From: Curtobacterium sp. MCLR17_007
GTDB taxonomy: Bacteria > Actinomycetota > Actinomycetes > Actinomycetales > Microbacteriaceae
Assembly (NCBI RefSeq): GCF_003234655.2
Contig: NZ_CP126271.1
Coordinates: forward strand, 868,001-932,000
Direction: 5' to 3'
Length of the DNA: 64,000 nucleotides
Shown: positions 8,978 to 18,908 of the stretch, piece by piece
How positions within the stretch are numbered: position 1 is the stretch's first letter
Layout of the letters: each line of letters begins with the position of its first letter
Program-made: the position numbers and the translations under genes
Notes under the pieces: model-generated
What the model was told of the DNA's origin: nothing
Seen by the model: the letters and a program-made list of their open reading frames with translations, nothing else
Database searches by the model: none

Positions 8978-9033
8978 CGCCGGTCGCTCAGGTCCCGTTC
9001 ACGCGACCGTAACCGAGGAATCCGCGTGTCGCT

Positions 9034-9165
9034 GCCCACCTGTCGGTGGGCCGACGTAGCTTGACCACATCGGGCACCGCGCCCGATCGAAGCGGCCACA
9101 GTCGGTGCTTCGGGACCCGCTCCGTGGCCGTGTCGAGGACAAGGACCGGGCCCGTCGCGGCCCGG
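9034..9165 (+). promoter_or_regulatory. Hairpin-rich leader of phoH
   Basis: The 292-base gap before phoH holds four successive stems: GCCCACC/GGTGGGC (9034-9051), CGGGC/GCCCG (9071-9085), CGGCCAC/GTGGCCG (9093-9130) and CCGGGCC/GGCCCGG (9146-9165). The last ends 13 bases before the start codon, next to the GGATGGAG ribosome binding site. Whether this is a structured leader RNA or chance in GC-rich DNA is not settled. TAGCTT near 9057 could be a -10 box. Confidence 0.4.
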
Positions 9166-9178
9166 GGATGGAGTGGTC

Positions 9179-10546
9179 GTGACCTCTCAGAACGTCTCCC
9201 ACGGAACCTCGTCAGCAGCGTCGACCTCGGCTTCGGCCGCGCGGTCGACCGACACCGTCCAGCGCACCTACGTGCTGGACACCTCGGTGCTGCTGAGCGA
9301 TCCGCGGGCCCTGTTCCGCTTCGACGAACACGCCGTGGTGCTGCCCGTCGTGGTCGTCAGCGAGCTCGAGTCCAAGCGCAACGACCCCGAGATCGGGTAC
9401 TTCGCCCGACAGGCCCTGCGCATCCTCGACGAACTCCGCATCGAGCACGAGCGCCTCGACTTCCCGGTCGCGGTCGGCGACGGCGGCTCGCTCCGGGTCG
9501 AGCTCAACCACTCCAACCAGTCGGTGCTGCCGTCCGGCCTGCAGCTCGGCGACAACGACTCGCGCATCCTGGCCGTCGCCATGAACCTGGCGAACGACGG
9601 CCTGGACGTGGTCGTCGTCTCCAAGGACCTCCCGCTGCGCGTCAAGGCGGCGTCGGTCGGTCTCGCTGCCGAGGAGTACCGCGCCGAACTCGCGGTCGAC
9701 TCCGGCTACACGGGCATCACGGACCTGCAGGTGTCGGGCGAGCAGATGGCCGACCTGTACGAGCACGAGGAGGTCTCCTCCTCGCAGCTGGCCGGCGTCC
9801 CGGTGAACACCGGCGTCGTCATCCACTCCGAGCGCGGGTCGGCGCTCGGTCGCGTGCACGCCGCCGGGTCCGTGGGTCTGGTGCGGGGCGACCGCGAGGT
9901 CTTCGGCCTCCGCGGACGGTCCGCCGAACAGCGGCTCGCGATCGACGCGCTGCTCGACCCGGCGATCGGCATCGTCTCGCTCGGTGGCAGCGCCGGCACG
10001 GGCAAGTCGGCGCTGGCACTGTGCGCCGGACTCGAAGCCGTCCTCGAGCGCCAGCAGCACAAGAAGATCATGGTCTTCCGGCCGCTGTACGCCGTCGGTG
10101 GCCAGGAGCTCGGGTTCCTGCCGGGTGACGCCAGCGAGAAGATGAACCCCTGGGCGCAGGCGGTCTACGACACCCTCGGCGCGCTGGTGTCGGACAACGT
10201 GCTCGACGAGGTCGTCGAGCGCGGCATGCTCGAGGTCCTGCCGCTCACCCACATCCGTGGGCGGTCGTTGCACGACGCCTTCGTGATCGTCGACGAGGCG
10301 CAGTCCCTCGAGCGCAACGTCCTGCTCACGATGCTGTCCCGGATCGGGCAGAACTCGCGGGTCGTGCTCACCCACGACGTCGCCCAGCGCGACAACCTGC
10401 GGGTCGGTCGGCACGACGGTGTCGCCTCGGTCATCGAGCGACTCAAGGGCCACCCGCTGTTCGCGCACGTCACGCTGACACGGTCCGAGCGGTCGGCGAT
10501 CGCCGCGCTCGTGACCGAGATGCTGGACTCGCCCGACCTGGCGTAG
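9179..10546 (+). CDS. PhoH family protein (PIN-like domain plus PhoH ATPase)
   Basis: 455 residues from GTG 9179 (GGAG about six bases upstream; GTG 9173 is a weaker option). The N-terminal half is a PIN-like nuclease domain: [18 protein letters not shown] with acidic residues, [13 protein letters not shown] and [11 protein letters not shown]. The C-terminal half is a PhoH ATPase with Walker [14 protein letters not shown] and Walker [13 protein letters not shown]. This PhoH2-type fusion is linked to RNA unwinding and cleavage in mycobacteria. Role here inferred: RNA metabolism in the cytoplasm. Confidence 0.93.
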   Translation: MTSQNVSHGTSSAASTSASAARSTDTVQRTYVLDTSVLLSDPRALFRFDEHAVVLPVVVVSELESKRNDPEIGYFARQALRILDELRIEHERLDFPVAVGDGGSLRVELNHSNQSVLPSGLQLGDNDSRILAVAMNLANDGLDVVVVSKDLPLRVKAASVGLAAEEYRAELAVDSGYTGITDLQVSGEQMADLYEHEEVSSSQLAGVPVNTGVVIHSERGSALGRVHAAGSVGLVRGDREVFGLRGRSAEQRLAIDALLDPAIGIVSLGGSAGTGKSALALCAGLEAVLERQQHKKIMVFRPLYAVGGQELGFLPGDASEKMNPWAQAVYDTLGALVSDNVLDEVVERGMLEVLPLTHIRGRSLHDAFVIVDEAQSLERNVLLTMLSRIGQNSRVVLTHDVAQRDNLRVGRHDGVASVIERLKGHPLFAHVTLTRSERSAIAALVTEMLDSPDLA

Positions 10547-10599
10547 CGCGCCGCCGCCCGCCGGCCCGCCAGCCGCCGCGGCTGGTGCGGGCCGGATCC

Positions 10600-10659
10600 G
10601 CACAACAGAAACCGCCTCGAACCAGGGACTTCCGTGGTTCGAGGCGGTTTCCGTTGTGC
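10600..10659. terminator. 25-base-arm hairpin between phoH and fumC
   Basis: Arms GCACAACAGAAACCGCCTCG... (10600-10624) and its complement (10635-10659) match at 24 of 25 positions around a ten-base loop. It sits between convergent phoH and fumC and probably acts in both directions. Confidence 0.8.
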
Positions 10660-10693
10660 GCCACCAGAACGCGCCGGCCGCCGTGGGGATGCC

Positions 10694-10745
10694 GGGACGG
10701 ACGGGAGGCCCGGTGCCGGCTGGCACCGGGCCTCCCGTCCGTCCC
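10694..10745. terminator. Long-stem hairpin, family copy 3 (perfect 24-base arms)
   Basis: Perfect 24-base inverted repeat, arm start GGGACGGACGGGAGGCCCGG, loop GGCT. It lies 40 bases before the fumC stop (convergent side) and directly after the hairpin at 10600. Confidence 0.85.
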
Positions 10746-10784
10746 GTGGTCGCGTCAGCCGTCGTGGCGGCGACGCGTGTCGGC

Positions 10785-12194
10785 TCAGTTCGGGTGCGTC
10801 ATGCTCAGGACGTCGAGGGCCTCGTCGAGCTGCGCCTCGGTCACCTCGCCGCGCTCGACGTGGCCGAGGGCCACCACCGCCTCGCGGACGGTGACGCCCT
10901 GGGCGACGGCGTACTTCGCGACCTTGGCCGCGGCCTCGTAGCCGATGACCCGGTTGAGCGGGGTGACGATCGAGGGCGACGACTCCGCGAAGGCCCGGGC
11001 GCGCTCGAGGTTCGCCTGGAGACCGTCGACGGTCTTGTCCGCGAGCACCCGCGAGCTGTTCGCCAGCAGGCGGATCGACTCGAGCAGCGCCGTGCCCATG
11101 ACCGGGATCGCGACGTTGAGCTCGAACGCACCGGAGGCGCCGGCCCAGGTGACGGTGGCGTCGTTGCCGATCACGCGCGCCGCGACCATGAGCGTGGCCT
11201 CGGGGATGACCGGGTTGACCTTGCCGGGCATGATCGACGAGCCGGGCTGCAGGTCGGGGATGTGCAGCTCGCCCAGCCCGGTGTTCGGCCCCGAGCCCAT
11301 CCAGCGCAGGTCGTTGTTGATCTTCGTCAGGCTGACCGCGAGCACCTTGAGCGCGCCGGACGCCTCGACCAGTGCATCGCGTGCACCCTGGGCCTCGAAG
11401 TGGTCGACGGCCTCGGTGACGGGCAGGCCGGTGTCGTTCGCCAGCTGGGCGATGACCTGCTGGGGGAAGCCCTTCGGGGTGTTGATGCCGGTGCCGACGG
11501 CGGTGCCACCGAGCGGGACCTCGGCGACGCGGGGGAGGGTCGCGTTCACGCGCTCGATGCCCAGGCGGATCTGCCGCGCGTACCCGCCGAACTCCTGTCC
11601 CAGCGTGACCGGGGTGGCGTCCATCAGGTGGGTGCGGCCGGACTTCACCGCGTCGGCCCACAGCGACGCCTTTGCCTCGAGCGCTTCGGCCAGGTGCTCG
11701 AGCGACGGGACCAGGGAGCGGATCAGCGCCTCGGTCACGGCCACGTGCACCGAGGTCGGGAACACGTCGTTCGAGGACTGCGAGGCGTTGACGTGGTCGT
11801 TCGGGTGCACCGGGGCGCCGGCGATGTCCGAGGCCAGGGTCGCCAGGACCTCGTTCATGTTCATGTTCGACGAGGTGCCGCTGCCCGTCTGGTAGACGTC
11901 GACCGGGAACTGGTCGTGGTGCTCGCCGGCGATGATCGTGTCGGCCGCACGCTGGATCGCGTCGGCGACGCTGCCGTCGATGATCCCGAGCTGCCCGTTC
12001 ACGACCGCGGCCGCACGCTTGATCCGGGCGAGGGCGACGATCTGCGCCGACTCGAGCCCGGTGCCGGAGATCGGGAAGTTCTCGACGGCACGCTGCGTCT
12101 GGGCCCGGTAGAGCGCCGAGGCCGGCACGCGGACCTCGCCCATCGTGTCGTGCTCGATCCGGTACTCGGCGGTCGTCTCGGTGGTCTCGGTCAC
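10785..12194 (-). CDS. fumC: Class II fumarate hydratase
   Basis: Interconverts fumarate and L-malate in the TCA cycle. It is 469 residues, the normal length of oxygen-stable FumC. Visible motifs are [14 protein letters not shown] (103-116), [35 protein letters not shown] and the superfamily signature [11 protein letters not shown]. Downstream of carbonic anhydrase, DUF4245 and xseBA on the minus strand, which together look like one transcriptional direction from 15.2 to 10.8 kb. Confidence 0.97.
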   Translation of the reverse strand: MTETTETTAEYRIEHDTMGEVRVPASALYRAQTQRAVENFPISGTGLESAQIVALARIKRAAAVVNGQLGIIDGSVADAIQRAADTIIAGEHHDQFPVDVYQTGSGTSSNMNMNEVLATLASDIAGAPVHPNDHVNASQSSNDVFPTSVHVAVTEALIRSLVPSLEHLAEALEAKASLWADAVKSGRTHLMDATPVTLGQEFGGYARQIRLGIERVNATLPRVAEVPLGGTAVGTGINTPKGFPQQVIAQLANDTGLPVTEAVDHFEAQGARDALVEASGALKVLAVSLTKINNDLRWMGSGPNTGLGELHIPDLQPGSSIMPGKVNPVIPEATLMVAARVIGNDATVTWAGASGAFELNVAIPVMGTALLESIRLLANSSRVLADKTVDGLQANLERARAFAESSPSIVTPLNRVIGYEAAAKVAKYAVAQGVTVREAVVALGHVERGEVTEAQLDEALDVLSMTHPN

Positions 12195-12265
12195 GTCGTC
12201 GTGGTCCTTCCTGGTGGTGCGCCGACCGCGGTCGCGGCCGGGTGGTGGTCGTGGCGGGGTGGTGG

Positions 12266-12880
12266 TCAGGCGTCGCCCACGACGGTGTCGATCGACACTT
12301 CGCCCGTGGTCAGGTCGTAGGTCGCGCCGACGACGGCCAATCTACCCTCGGCGATGGCGTCCGACACCGCGCCGGAGCGCTCGAGCACGGCGCGCAGTGT
12401 GGCTTCGAGGTGAGCCGCGCCGATCGCTTCCTGGGGGATGTCGGCATCGGTCGCGCGGACGCGCTCGACGCTCGGCGTGATCGCGTCGACCAGGGCCTGC
12501 AGGTGCGGGGCCGGGACGGGTTCGCCCGATCGTGCGGCAGCGACCGCGCCGCACTTGGTGTGGCGGAGGACCACGACGAGCGGGGTGCCGAGGGCGACGA
12601 CCGCGAACTCGATGGAGCCGAGGACGACGTCGTCGACGATCTGGCCGGCGTTGCGGATGGCGAACACGTCACCGATGCCCGCGTCGAACACGTGCTCGAA
12701 CGGGACGCGGGAGTCGGAGCAGCCGAGCACGGTCGCGAACGGTGCCTGCGACCCGGCGAGCTCGCTGCGGCGTTCGGGATCGATGCGTCCGGTGCGGCGC
12801 TTGTCCGAGGCGAACCGGGCGTTGCCCTCGACGAGCAGGCGGAGGGCGTCGGCGGGGGTGGACGCGGCGCGGTCGGTCAT
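12266..12880 (-). CDS. Beta-class carbonic anhydrase
   Basis: Hydrates CO2 to bicarbonate; cytoplasmic zinc enzyme. It is 204 residues from ATG 12880, with AGGAG eight bases upstream. Zinc ligands are visible as CSDSRVP (C54, D56, R58) and HTKCG (H107, C110), so the active-site set is complete. The region between its start and the upstream DUF4245 gene is a simple-sequence repeat tract, which may affect its expression. Confidence 0.94.
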   Translation of the reverse strand: MTDRAASTPADALRLLVEGNARFASDKRRTGRIDPERRSELAGSQAPFATVLGCSDSRVPFEHVFDAGIGDVFAIRNAGQIVDDVVLGSIEFAVVALGTPLVVVLRHTKCGAVAAARSGEPVPAPHLQALVDAITPSVERVRATDADIPQEAIGAAHLEATLRAVLERSGAVSDAIAEGRLAVVGATYDLTTGEVSIDTVVGDA

Positions 12881-12904
12881 GGGCTCGGCTCCTGGATGCT
12901 GCTT

Positions 12905-13000
12905 CGGGTGTCGGGTGTCGGGTGTCGGGTGTTGGGTGTTGGGTGTTGTGCGGTGCGGTGCGGTGCAGTGCGGTGCGGTGCGGTGCGGTGCGGTGCGGTG
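12905..13000. repeat. Two adjoining microsatellites upstream of carbonic anhydrase
   Basis: Six heptamer copies CGGGTGT/TGGGTGT at 12905-12946, then, after TTGTG, ten pentamer copies CGGTG (one is CAGTG) at 12951-13000. The tract lies between the DUF4245 stop (13021) and the carbonic anhydrase ribosome binding site on the minus strand, that is, in its untranslated leader. Such tracts can change length by slippage. Confidence 0.92.
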
Positions 13001-13020
13001 GGGCGTGCTGCGAGCGTGCG

Positions 13021-13656
13021 TCAGCCGAGCTGTTCGGCGACGGCTGCTGCCACCGTGCGGAACGAGCGGTCGTCGGCGGTGCCGGCCAGGACGACGGTGT
13101 TGCGTCCGAACGTGGTCACGAGGGCGTAGGCCTGGTTGCCGGCGTCCTTGCCCTCGTCGCGACGGTCGTACACGGTCCACTTCGTGCCGTCGATCGTGCG
13201 GCTTCCGGTGGCGGGGTGCCGGTCGAGCTGGTTCGCCACCCAGGTCGGGTTCGCCTTGATGCCCTGCTGCATGCCGATGTACTGCTTGTCGGGCGTCAGC
13301 AGGCCGACGGTCCACACGTCGACGCCGTCGGCACCGCGGTCCGCGTAGTCGGCCCGGTTCGACGTGTACGAGTCCGGCAGGTCCGGGACGGCGAGCGTCA
13401 CGCCCGGTACCGCTGCCTGCGATGCGACCTGGCGGTAGTCGACGTCGCGGTCGACGGTCGTGCCGGGGCGGGCGACGACGGCGACGAGGAAGACGACGAT
13501 GCCGAGCGAGGCGATCAGCGCCAGGACGAGGTTGAAGGCCGTCTGGTGCTGACGACGGGCCCGTCGGGCGGTGTCCTTGCGCGACCAGGTCTCTTCTGCC
13601 GTCTCGGGGCGACCGAGTTCGGCGACGATCGGGCGGCCGGTGTCGGGGTCGGTCAT
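13021..13656 (-). CDS. DUF4245 domain-containing membrane protein
   Basis: 211 residues. A cytoplasmic N-terminus of about 42 residues ends in RRARRQHQ, followed by one membrane helix ([22 protein letters not shown]) and an external domain of about 145 residues. DUF4245 genes are usually beside xseB in actinobacteria, and here the ATG overlaps the xseB stop (ATGA). Function unknown; probably a membrane-anchored cell-surface protein. Confidence 0.88.
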   Translation of the reverse strand: MTDPDTGRPIVAELGRPETAEETWSRKDTARRARRQHQTAFNLVLALIASLGIVVFLVAVVARPGTTVDRDVDYRQVASQAAVPGVTLAVPDLPDSYTSNRADYADRGADGVDVWTVGLLTPDKQYIGMQQGIKANPTWVANQLDRHPATGSRTIDGTKWTVYDRRDEGKDAGNQAYALVTTFGRNTVVLAGTADDRSFRTVAAAVAEQLG

Positions 13657-13919
13657 CGGGCAGCGCCCCCGTCGGTGGCCGAGGTGCCGTCACCGGAGGC
13701 GCGAGCGGCATCGAGTCGCGCCCGTGCGCCGACGAGCCATTCCTCGCACCGTGCGGCGAGGGCTTCGCCGCGTTCCCACAGCGTCAGCGAGCGCTCCAGC
13801 GTGGCGGAGCCCTGCTCGAGCTCGGCGACGACGCGCATGAGTTCGTCGCGAGCGGCTTCGTAGCTCAGGGAGCTGACGTCAGTCGGCTCGGACTGCACGG
13901 ACTGTTCCTCGGATGGCAC
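13653..13919 (-). CDS. xseB: Exodeoxyribonuclease VII small subunit
   Basis: 88 residues forming the helical small subunit that binds the XseA stalk. Family pattern visible: [20 protein letters not shown] then [23 protein letters not shown] (here [13 protein letters not shown]). The C-terminal tail is low-complexity. It lies 65 bases after xseA and overlaps DUF4245 by four bases. Confidence 0.94.
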   Translation of the reverse strand: MPSEEQSVQSEPTDVSSLSYEAARDELMRVVAELEQGSATLERSLTLWERGEALAARCEEWLVGARARLDAARASGDGTSATDGGAAR

Positions 13920-13984
13920 GCTCCGATCCTACCGAGCGCCCACCGACCCTTCCGTGCTGGTGCTGCGCCTGTGGAGAACGCGGT

Positions 13985-15223
13985 TCAGGCAGCGCCGTCC
14001 GGACCGGGCCCGTCGGGCTCGAGCGTTCCGGTCGCGGTGCCGGCGCCGAGCGTGACGCGCACCGGCGTCCGGCCGTCGAGGTCGGACGCCGCCCGGAGGA
14101 CGGCTCCGTCCGGTGCCTGCACGATGGCGTACCCGCGACGCAGGGTGTCCCGCGGCGACAGCGCCCGCAGGCGTCCTGTCAGGTGCCCGACGTCGGCGTG
14201 CGAGCGTTCGATCCGCCGGTCGAGCAGTTCACGGGCACGGGACAGGTCGCGCGCGACCTCTTCAGCGCGGGTGTCGACGAGCCACGCGGTGGACGCCAGC
14301 GCCGGACGCGAGCGCAGGGCCGCGATCCGGTCGGCCTCGACGGAGAGCGTGTGCGAGAGCCGGAGCCCGATCCGAGCGCGCGCCTGGCGCACGTTGGCGA
14401 GCTCCTCGGCGACGTCGGGGACCACGCGCTTGGCCGCGTCGGTCGGGGTGGACGCCCGCAGGTCGGCGACGTCGTCGAGCAGCGGGCGGTCGGCTTCGTG
14501 ACCGATGGCGGAGACGATCGGCGTGGTCGCGGCGGCCGCGGCGCGGACGAGTCCCTCGTCGCTGAACCCGAGCAGGTTCTGGAAGTCGCCACCGCCCCTG
14601 GCGATGATGATGACGTCGACGGTGGGGTCGGCGTCGAGCTCGAGGATGGCCGCGGTCACCTCGGGCACGGCGCGTTCGCCCTGCACCGCCGTGTGCACGG
14701 TGCGGAACTCGACCTGGGGCCACCGCAGCTGCGCGTTCCGCAGGACGTCCTTCTCGGCGTCGGAGTCCCTGCCGGTGACCAGCCCGATGCGGTGCGGCAG
14801 GAAGGGGAGACGCCGCTTGCGGGCGGGGTCGAACAGGCCCTCTGCCGCCAGGGTGCGACGCAGGCGTTCGAGCCGCTCGAGCAGGTCACCGAGCCCGACG
14901 TGCTTCATCTCGACGACCTGCATCGTCAGGGAGCCGCCCTTGACCCAGTAGTTCGGCTTCAGGGCCGCGACGACCCGGGCGCCCTGGCCCAGGTCGGCCG
15001 GGACCCGCGCGCGCACGCTCGACCAGATCGAGAACGAGACCGTGGCGTCGACCTCGAGGTCCTTGAGCTTGCCGTAGACGTTGCCGCCGGCGACGTTCCA
15101 CTGCGTGATCTCGCCTTCGACCCAGGCCGTGCCGAGCCGGTCGATCCAGTCCCGCATCTTGGCGCCGAGCAGCGCAACCGGCCACGGGTCATCGGCCGTC
15201 GGGGGTCCCTGTTCGATCGCCAT
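13985..15223 (-). CDS. xseA: Exodeoxyribonuclease VII large subunit
   Basis: Single-strand-specific exonuclease subunit used in mismatch repair and DNA clean-up. It is 412 residues from ATG 15223, preceded by AGGAGG. The N-terminal OB domain ([21 protein letters not shown]) is followed by the catalytic core with [33 protein letters not shown] and [28 protein letters not shown], then a coiled-coil stalk and the C-terminal RGYAIV strand. It diverges from ispH with 121 bases between starts. Confidence 0.96.
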   Translation of the reverse strand: MAIEQGPPTADDPWPVALLGAKMRDWIDRLGTAWVEGEITQWNVAGGNVYGKLKDLEVDATVSFSIWSSVRARVPADLGQGARVVAALKPNYWVKGGSLTMQVVEMKHVGLGDLLERLERLRRTLAAEGLFDPARKRRLPFLPHRIGLVTGRDSDAEKDVLRNAQLRWPQVEFRTVHTAVQGERAVPEVTAAILELDADPTVDVIIIARGGGDFQNLLGFSDEGLVRAAAAATTPIVSAIGHEADRPLLDDVADLRASTPTDAAKRVVPDVAEELANVRQARARIGLRLSHTLSVEADRIAALRSRPALASTAWLVDTRAEEVARDLSRARELLDRRIERSHADVGHLTGRLRALSPRDTLRRGYAIVQAPDGAVLRAASDLDGRTPVRVTLGAGTATGTLEPDGPGPDGAA

Positions 15224-15344
15224 GTGCTCCTCCTGGTGGTGCGCTCCCATGGTGCCGGACACCGCCGACGCCCGCTGGCGGAGTGCCGCCGCCGTCCCGG
15301 TGGCGCCCAGGCCGTGTCGGTGCCGCTCACCTATCATCGGGGAC

Positions 15345-16409
15345 GTGACGATCACGAACGGCCACTCGGTCCCCCTGGCCCCGCCGCGCAGCCCAGCGCC
15401 CCGCGGGCGGCTGCGGGACGAGCCGGTGTCGGGCGCCAAGAAAGTGCTTCTCGCGGCGCCGCGCGGGTACTGCGCCGGTGTGGACCGTGCCGTCATCGCG
15501 GTGGAGCAGGCACTGGAGCAGTACGGCGAGCCCGTCTACGTCCGCAAGCAGATCGTCCACAACGTGCACGTCGTCTCCACGCTCGAGCAACGCGGTGCCG
15601 TCTTCGTGGACGACGTCGCCGAGGTGCCCCGCGGTTCGCACGTCGTCTTCAGCGCCCACGGTGTCTCGCCCGCGGTCGTCGCCGGCGCCGCGGAGCGCGA
15701 CCTCCACGCCATCGACGCAACCTGCCCGCTGGTCACGAAGGTGCACCGGGAAGCGACCCGCTTCGCCCGCGCCGAGCGCACCATCATCCTGATCGGGCAC
15801 ACCGGCCACGAAGAGGTCGAGGGCACGATGGGCCACGCACCCGACCGCACCATCCTGGTGAACGGCCCCGAGGACGTCGCCGCCCTGCAGGTCGACGACC
15901 CCGACAACCTGGTCTGGCTGTCGCAGACCACCCTCAGCGTCGACGAGACCATGGAGACGGTCCGGTTGCTGCGCGAGAAGTTCCCGACGATCGAGAACCC
16001 GCCGTCCGACGACATCTGCTACGCCACGCAGAACCGCCAGGTCGCGATCAAGAAGGTCGCCCCGCAGGCCGACCTGGTGATCGTGGTCGGGTCGGCGAAC
16101 TCGTCGAACAGCGTGCGTCTGGTCGAGGTCGCGCTCGAGCACGGTGCCCGTGCGGCGCACCGGGTGGACTACGCCGAGGAGATCCAGCAGGCGTGGCTCG
16201 ACGGCGTGGGCACGGTCGGTGTCACGAGCGGCGCCTCCGTCCCCGAGGAACTCGTGGACGAGGTGCTCGAGCAGCTCGCCGACGCCGGCTACGACAGCGT
16301 CGAAAAAGTCGTGACCGCACACGAGGACCTGATGTTCTCCCTGCCCAAGGAACTCCGCACCGACGCCGCGGGCAACCCGACCCGCGCGCTCGGCGGGCGG
16401 CGCGCATGA
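15345..16409 (+). CDS. ispH: 4-hydroxy-3-methylbut-2-enyl diphosphate reductase
   Basis: Last enzyme of the MEP pathway, an iron-sulfur reductase that yields isopentenyl and dimethylallyl diphosphate. It is 354 residues from GTG 15345. The three cluster cysteines are present: GYCAGVDRA (C43), [11 protein letters not shown] (C127) and ICYATQNRQ (C225). The acid-base glutamate is in [10 protein letters not shown]. The first 30 residues are a variable extension. It supplies precursors for uppS earlier in the window. The stop overlaps the next gene. Confidence 0.97.
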   Translation: MTITNGHSVPLAPPRSPAPRGRLRDEPVSGAKKVLLAAPRGYCAGVDRAVIAVEQALEQYGEPVYVRKQIVHNVHVVSTLEQRGAVFVDDVAEVPRGSHVVFSAHGVSPAVVAGAAERDLHAIDATCPLVTKVHREATRFARAERTIILIGHTGHEEVEGTMGHAPDRTILVNGPEDVAALQVDDPDNLVWLSQTTLSVDETMETVRLLREKFPTIENPPSDDICYATQNRQVAIKKVAPQADLVIVVGSANSSNSVRLVEVALEHGARAAHRVDYAEEIQQAWLDGVGTVGVTSGASVPEELVDEVLEQLADAGYDSVEKVVTAHEDLMFSLPKELRTDAAGNPTRALGGRRA

Positions 16410-17083
16410 GTCGCGACGACTGGTCGTCGGTCCCGGCGCGCGACGCCGGTGCCGTCGCGGACGCCCCTTCCGGTCAGGAGGCCCGGCGCGCCTCCGCCAC
16501 GGCGGCGTCTGTGCCCGGGTGGGGTCGCGTCCAGGGCCGCCCGGCGCCGCAGTACGGCGAGTACGCGCCCGCTGGCTGGGTCAACCCGGTGCTCGCCGAA
16601 CAGGAGCGCGCCGAGCGAGCGACGGGGACCACACCGTCCCCGGCGCCGTCCTCGGCGTCCCGCCCCGCGGCACCGGCTCGCGACGGTGGCGGGCGACCCG
16701 CCACGACCAGGCGCCTCGGGGCGTCGCCCGGTGACCTCTTCCTCACGCTCATGCTGCTCGGGCTCGGCCTGTGGTCGGTCGTCGGGTACTTCCGCACGGG
16801 CCAGCTCGCATCGACCGTGCGCCGGGCGATCGAGCAGCAGTACACGGAGCTGTCGGACCCGTCCGTCCTGTCGACCGCGGCGAACGTCAACCTGGTCGGG
16901 GCGCTGGCGATCCTGGTCCTCACCGTGACGTGGACCGTCGCGCGGCTGCGTGCCGGCAAGCGTTCGGCCTGGGTCCCCGTGCTCGGTGGTGTCGTCGCGA
17001 CGGTGTTCAGCACGGTCGTGTTCATGGTCGCCCTGTCCCACGACCCGGCCTTCGCCGCCTGGTGGGCTCAGCGCACCGGCTGA
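16406..17083 (+). CDS. Membrane protein downstream of ispH (DUF6264-like)
   Basis: 225 residues, ATG overlapping the ispH stop (ATGA). The first 110 residues are disordered and rich in alanine, proline and arginine with a [17 protein letters not shown] motif. Three hydrophobic helices follow ([58 protein letters not shown]). Similar proteins follow ispH in Microbacteriaceae and have been filed under DUF6264, as far as I recall. Function unknown. Confidence 0.8.
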   Translation: MSRDDWSSVPARDAGAVADAPSGQEARRASATAASVPGWGRVQGRPAPQYGEYAPAGWVNPVLAEQERAERATGTTPSPAPSSASRPAAPARDGGGRPATTRRLGASPGDLFLTLMLLGLGLWSVVGYFRTGQLASTVRRAIEQQYTELSDPSVLSTAANVNLVGALAILVLTVTWTVARLRAGKRSAWVPVLGGVVATVFSTVVFMVALSHDPAFAAWWAQRTG

Positions 17084-17116
17084 CCGTGTCCCGTCCCGCC
17101 GGTCGACCGGTCCGGC

Positions 17117-17680
17117 TCAGGCGCCGAGGACGGCACGCATCCGTCCGGCTGCACGATCCAGGTGCTCGCTGAAGGGCGCGTCCGAGTCGTCCGCCAACCA
17201 GCACGTCAGCGTGGTCTGGAAGAGCTCGGCCGTCACGCCGGCCAGGACCTCGGCCGTGAGCGGTTCCTCGCCCCGACGGAGGAACCCGTCACGGACGGCC
17301 AGGCGCAGATCCGCCTGTTTGCGGAGGTCGCGTTCGCGCAGGGCCGGCTCGCTGTCGATGATCTGCCGGGCCGCCCGGATCTCGGCGCGCTGCGGTTCGA
17401 AGCGGTGCGCTGCGAGGTCCCGCAGTCCGCGCAGCACGACCGTGACGGGATCGACGTCGCGCGGTGCTGCTGCCAGCATCCGTGTCGCGATCGCCGGGAT
17501 CTCGTCGTCACCGAAGAAGACTTCGCGTTTGTCGCTGAAGTGCCGGAAGAACGTGCGTCGGGTCAGCCCGGCACGATCGACGATGTCCGGGACGGTGGTC
17601 GCGGTGAAGCCGCGCTCGGCGAACAGCTCCATCGCTGCCGTGCGCAACCGGTCGCGGGAGTCAGGAGCCCATCTCGCCAT
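17117..17680 (-). CDS. TetR family transcriptional regulator
   Basis: 187 residues from ATG 17680. The N-terminal HTH is ELFAERGFTATTVPDIVDRAG followed by LTRRTFFRHFSDKREVF; the C-terminal ligand domain is unremarkable. A longer frame from ATG 17716 exists but its first codons lie inside the operator palindrome, so the shorter start is preferred. It diverges from the oxidoreductase gene, and both promoters carry the paired inverted repeats at 17697 and 17728, so it very likely represses itself and its neighbour. Confidence 0.9.
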   Translation of the reverse strand: MARWAPDSRDRLRTAAMELFAERGFTATTVPDIVDRAGLTRRTFFRHFSDKREVFFGDDEIPAIATRMLAAAPRDVDPVTVVLRGLRDLAAHRFEPQRAEIRAARQIIDSEPALRERDLRKQADLRLAVRDGFLRRGEEPLTAEVLAGVTAELFQTTLTCWLADDSDAPFSEHLDRAAGRMRAVLGA

Positions 17681-17696
17681 GGCGCTCAGCTTAGGG

Positions 17697-17719
17697 GTGA
17701 TGGCACTCCGTGTCATCGT
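17697..17719. promoter_or_regulatory. TetR operator O2 (imperfect)
   Basis: GTGATGGCAC, three bases, GTGTCATCGT. Same 10-3-10 layout as the perfect site at 17728, with two mismatched pairs. Centres are 31 bases apart, about three helix turns. Confidence 0.78.
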
Positions 17720-17727
17720 GGGCTAGT

Positions 17728-17750
17728 GTGATGACACTAGGTGTCATCAC
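17728..17750. promoter_or_regulatory. TetR operator O1 (perfect palindrome)
   Basis: GTGATGACAC, spacer TAG, GTGTCATCAC: a perfect ten-base inverted repeat in the 89-base divergent region. It overlaps TAGTGT boxes that could be -10 elements on either strand. Confidence 0.88.
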
Positions 17751-17769
17751 CACCAGCGAGAGGTCCACC

Positions 17770-18897
17770 ATGCCCCACAACACCGCCGCCGTGCTCCGCG
17801 CACCGCGGACCCCGCTCGTCGTCGAGTCCGCACCCATGCCCGAACCGCGCCCGGACGAGGTCGTCGTCCGGGTCCGTGCGGTCGCGGTCAACCCAGTCGA
17901 CTGGATCATCCAGGGGACGGGATCGGTGACGTACCGCTGGTTGCCGACCCCCGCGGTCCTCGGGTCGGACGTGGCGGGCGAGGTCGTCGCCGTCGGGTCC
18001 GGCGTCACGCGGTTCGCCGTCGGCGACCGGGTGTTCGGGCTCGCGACGGGGACGGACCGGGGGCGTGACCCTCGGCACGAGGGTGCGTTCCAGCAGTACA
18101 CCGCGCTCCTCGAACGGCTGACGGCGCCCACGCCGGACGGGATGTCCGACGAGCAGGCCGTCGTCGTGCCGCTCGGCGCGTCGACGGCGGCGTGCGCGCT
18201 CTTCCAGCCGAGGCACCTCGGGCTGTCGATGCCCGGCGGGGCAGCGCACGTGGACGCAGCGCGCGGGTCGGGCGTCGTGCTCGTGTGGGGAGGGTCGACG
18301 AGCGTCGGGATGAACGCCGTGCAGCTCGCGCGTGCCGCCGGGTACGACGTCGTCAGCACCGCGTCGCCGCGGAACGCCGACGCGGTGCGGGCTCTCGGCG
18401 CCGACGTCGTCGTCGACCACCACGATCCGGACGCGGTCGCCCAGCTCGTGCAGGGCATCGCCGGGCGCCGCGTCCTGGGGGCGGTCGCGATCGGCACCGG
18501 GTCCGCGGACGCCTGCCTGCGGGTGCTGCGTCGGACCGGAGGTGACGTCCTGGCGATGGCGAGCACGTCCGTGTCGCTCGACGGGCTCGCCGGACGCCGG
18601 CGCTTGTTCCCGGCGATGCTCCCCGTCTTCACCCGCATCGGGCTCGGCATGGCGGGCTTCACGATCCGTGCGCGTCGTGCCGGGGTGCGCACCGCGTTCA
18701 TCTGGGGGAGCAGCCTGCGGGACGACGAGGTCGGACGTCGGCTGTGGTCCGAGACGCTGCAGGCAGGGCTCGCCGACGGGACCCTGCAAGCGGTCCCTGC
18801 ACCCGTGGTCGCCGGCACGGGGCTCGGCGCCGTGCAGGGCGCCCTCGACCGCCAGCGTGCTGGGGTGTCGGCGCAGAAGGTCGTCGTGACCCTCTGA
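17770..18897 (+). CDS. Quinone-oxidoreductase-like NADP-dependent dehydrogenase (MDR family)
   Basis: 375 residues, ATG 17770 after GAGAGG. Zinc-independent medium-chain dehydrogenase/reductase: GroES-like N-terminal domain with AVNPVDWIIQG and LGSDVAGEVVAVGSGVTRFAVGDRVFG, then a Rossmann domain with VLVWGGSTSVGMNAVQLA. The cysteine ligands of zinc alcohol dehydrogenases are absent. It is divergent from a TetR gene with two operators, so probably induced by the small molecule that TetR senses, for example an electrophile or quinone (inference). Confidence 0.9.
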   Translation: MPHNTAAVLRAPRTPLVVESAPMPEPRPDEVVVRVRAVAVNPVDWIIQGTGSVTYRWLPTPAVLGSDVAGEVVAVGSGVTRFAVGDRVFGLATGTDRGRDPRHEGAFQQYTALLERLTAPTPDGMSDEQAVVVPLGASTAACALFQPRHLGLSMPGGAAHVDAARGSGVVLVWGGSTSVGMNAVQLARAAGYDVVSTASPRNADAVRALGADVVVDHHDPDAVAQLVQGIAGRRVLGAVAIGTGSADACLRVLRRTGGDVLAMASTSVSLDGLAGRRRLFPAMLPVFTRIGLGMAGFTIRARRAGVRTAFIWGSSLRDDEVGRRLWSETLQAGLADGTLQAVPAPVVAGTGLGAVQGALDRQRAGVSAQKVVVTL

Positions 18898-18908
18898 CCG
18901 GCGGTGGC

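Noticed and set aside
12905..13000. Possible CRISPR-like array
   Set aside because: Units are five and seven bases with no spacers; it is a microsatellite.
13913..16405. Upstream part of a plus-strand frame running over xseA and ispH into the 16406 gene
   Set aside because: Only the last 225 codons (from ATG 16406) are real; the rest lies over xseA and ispH in other frames.
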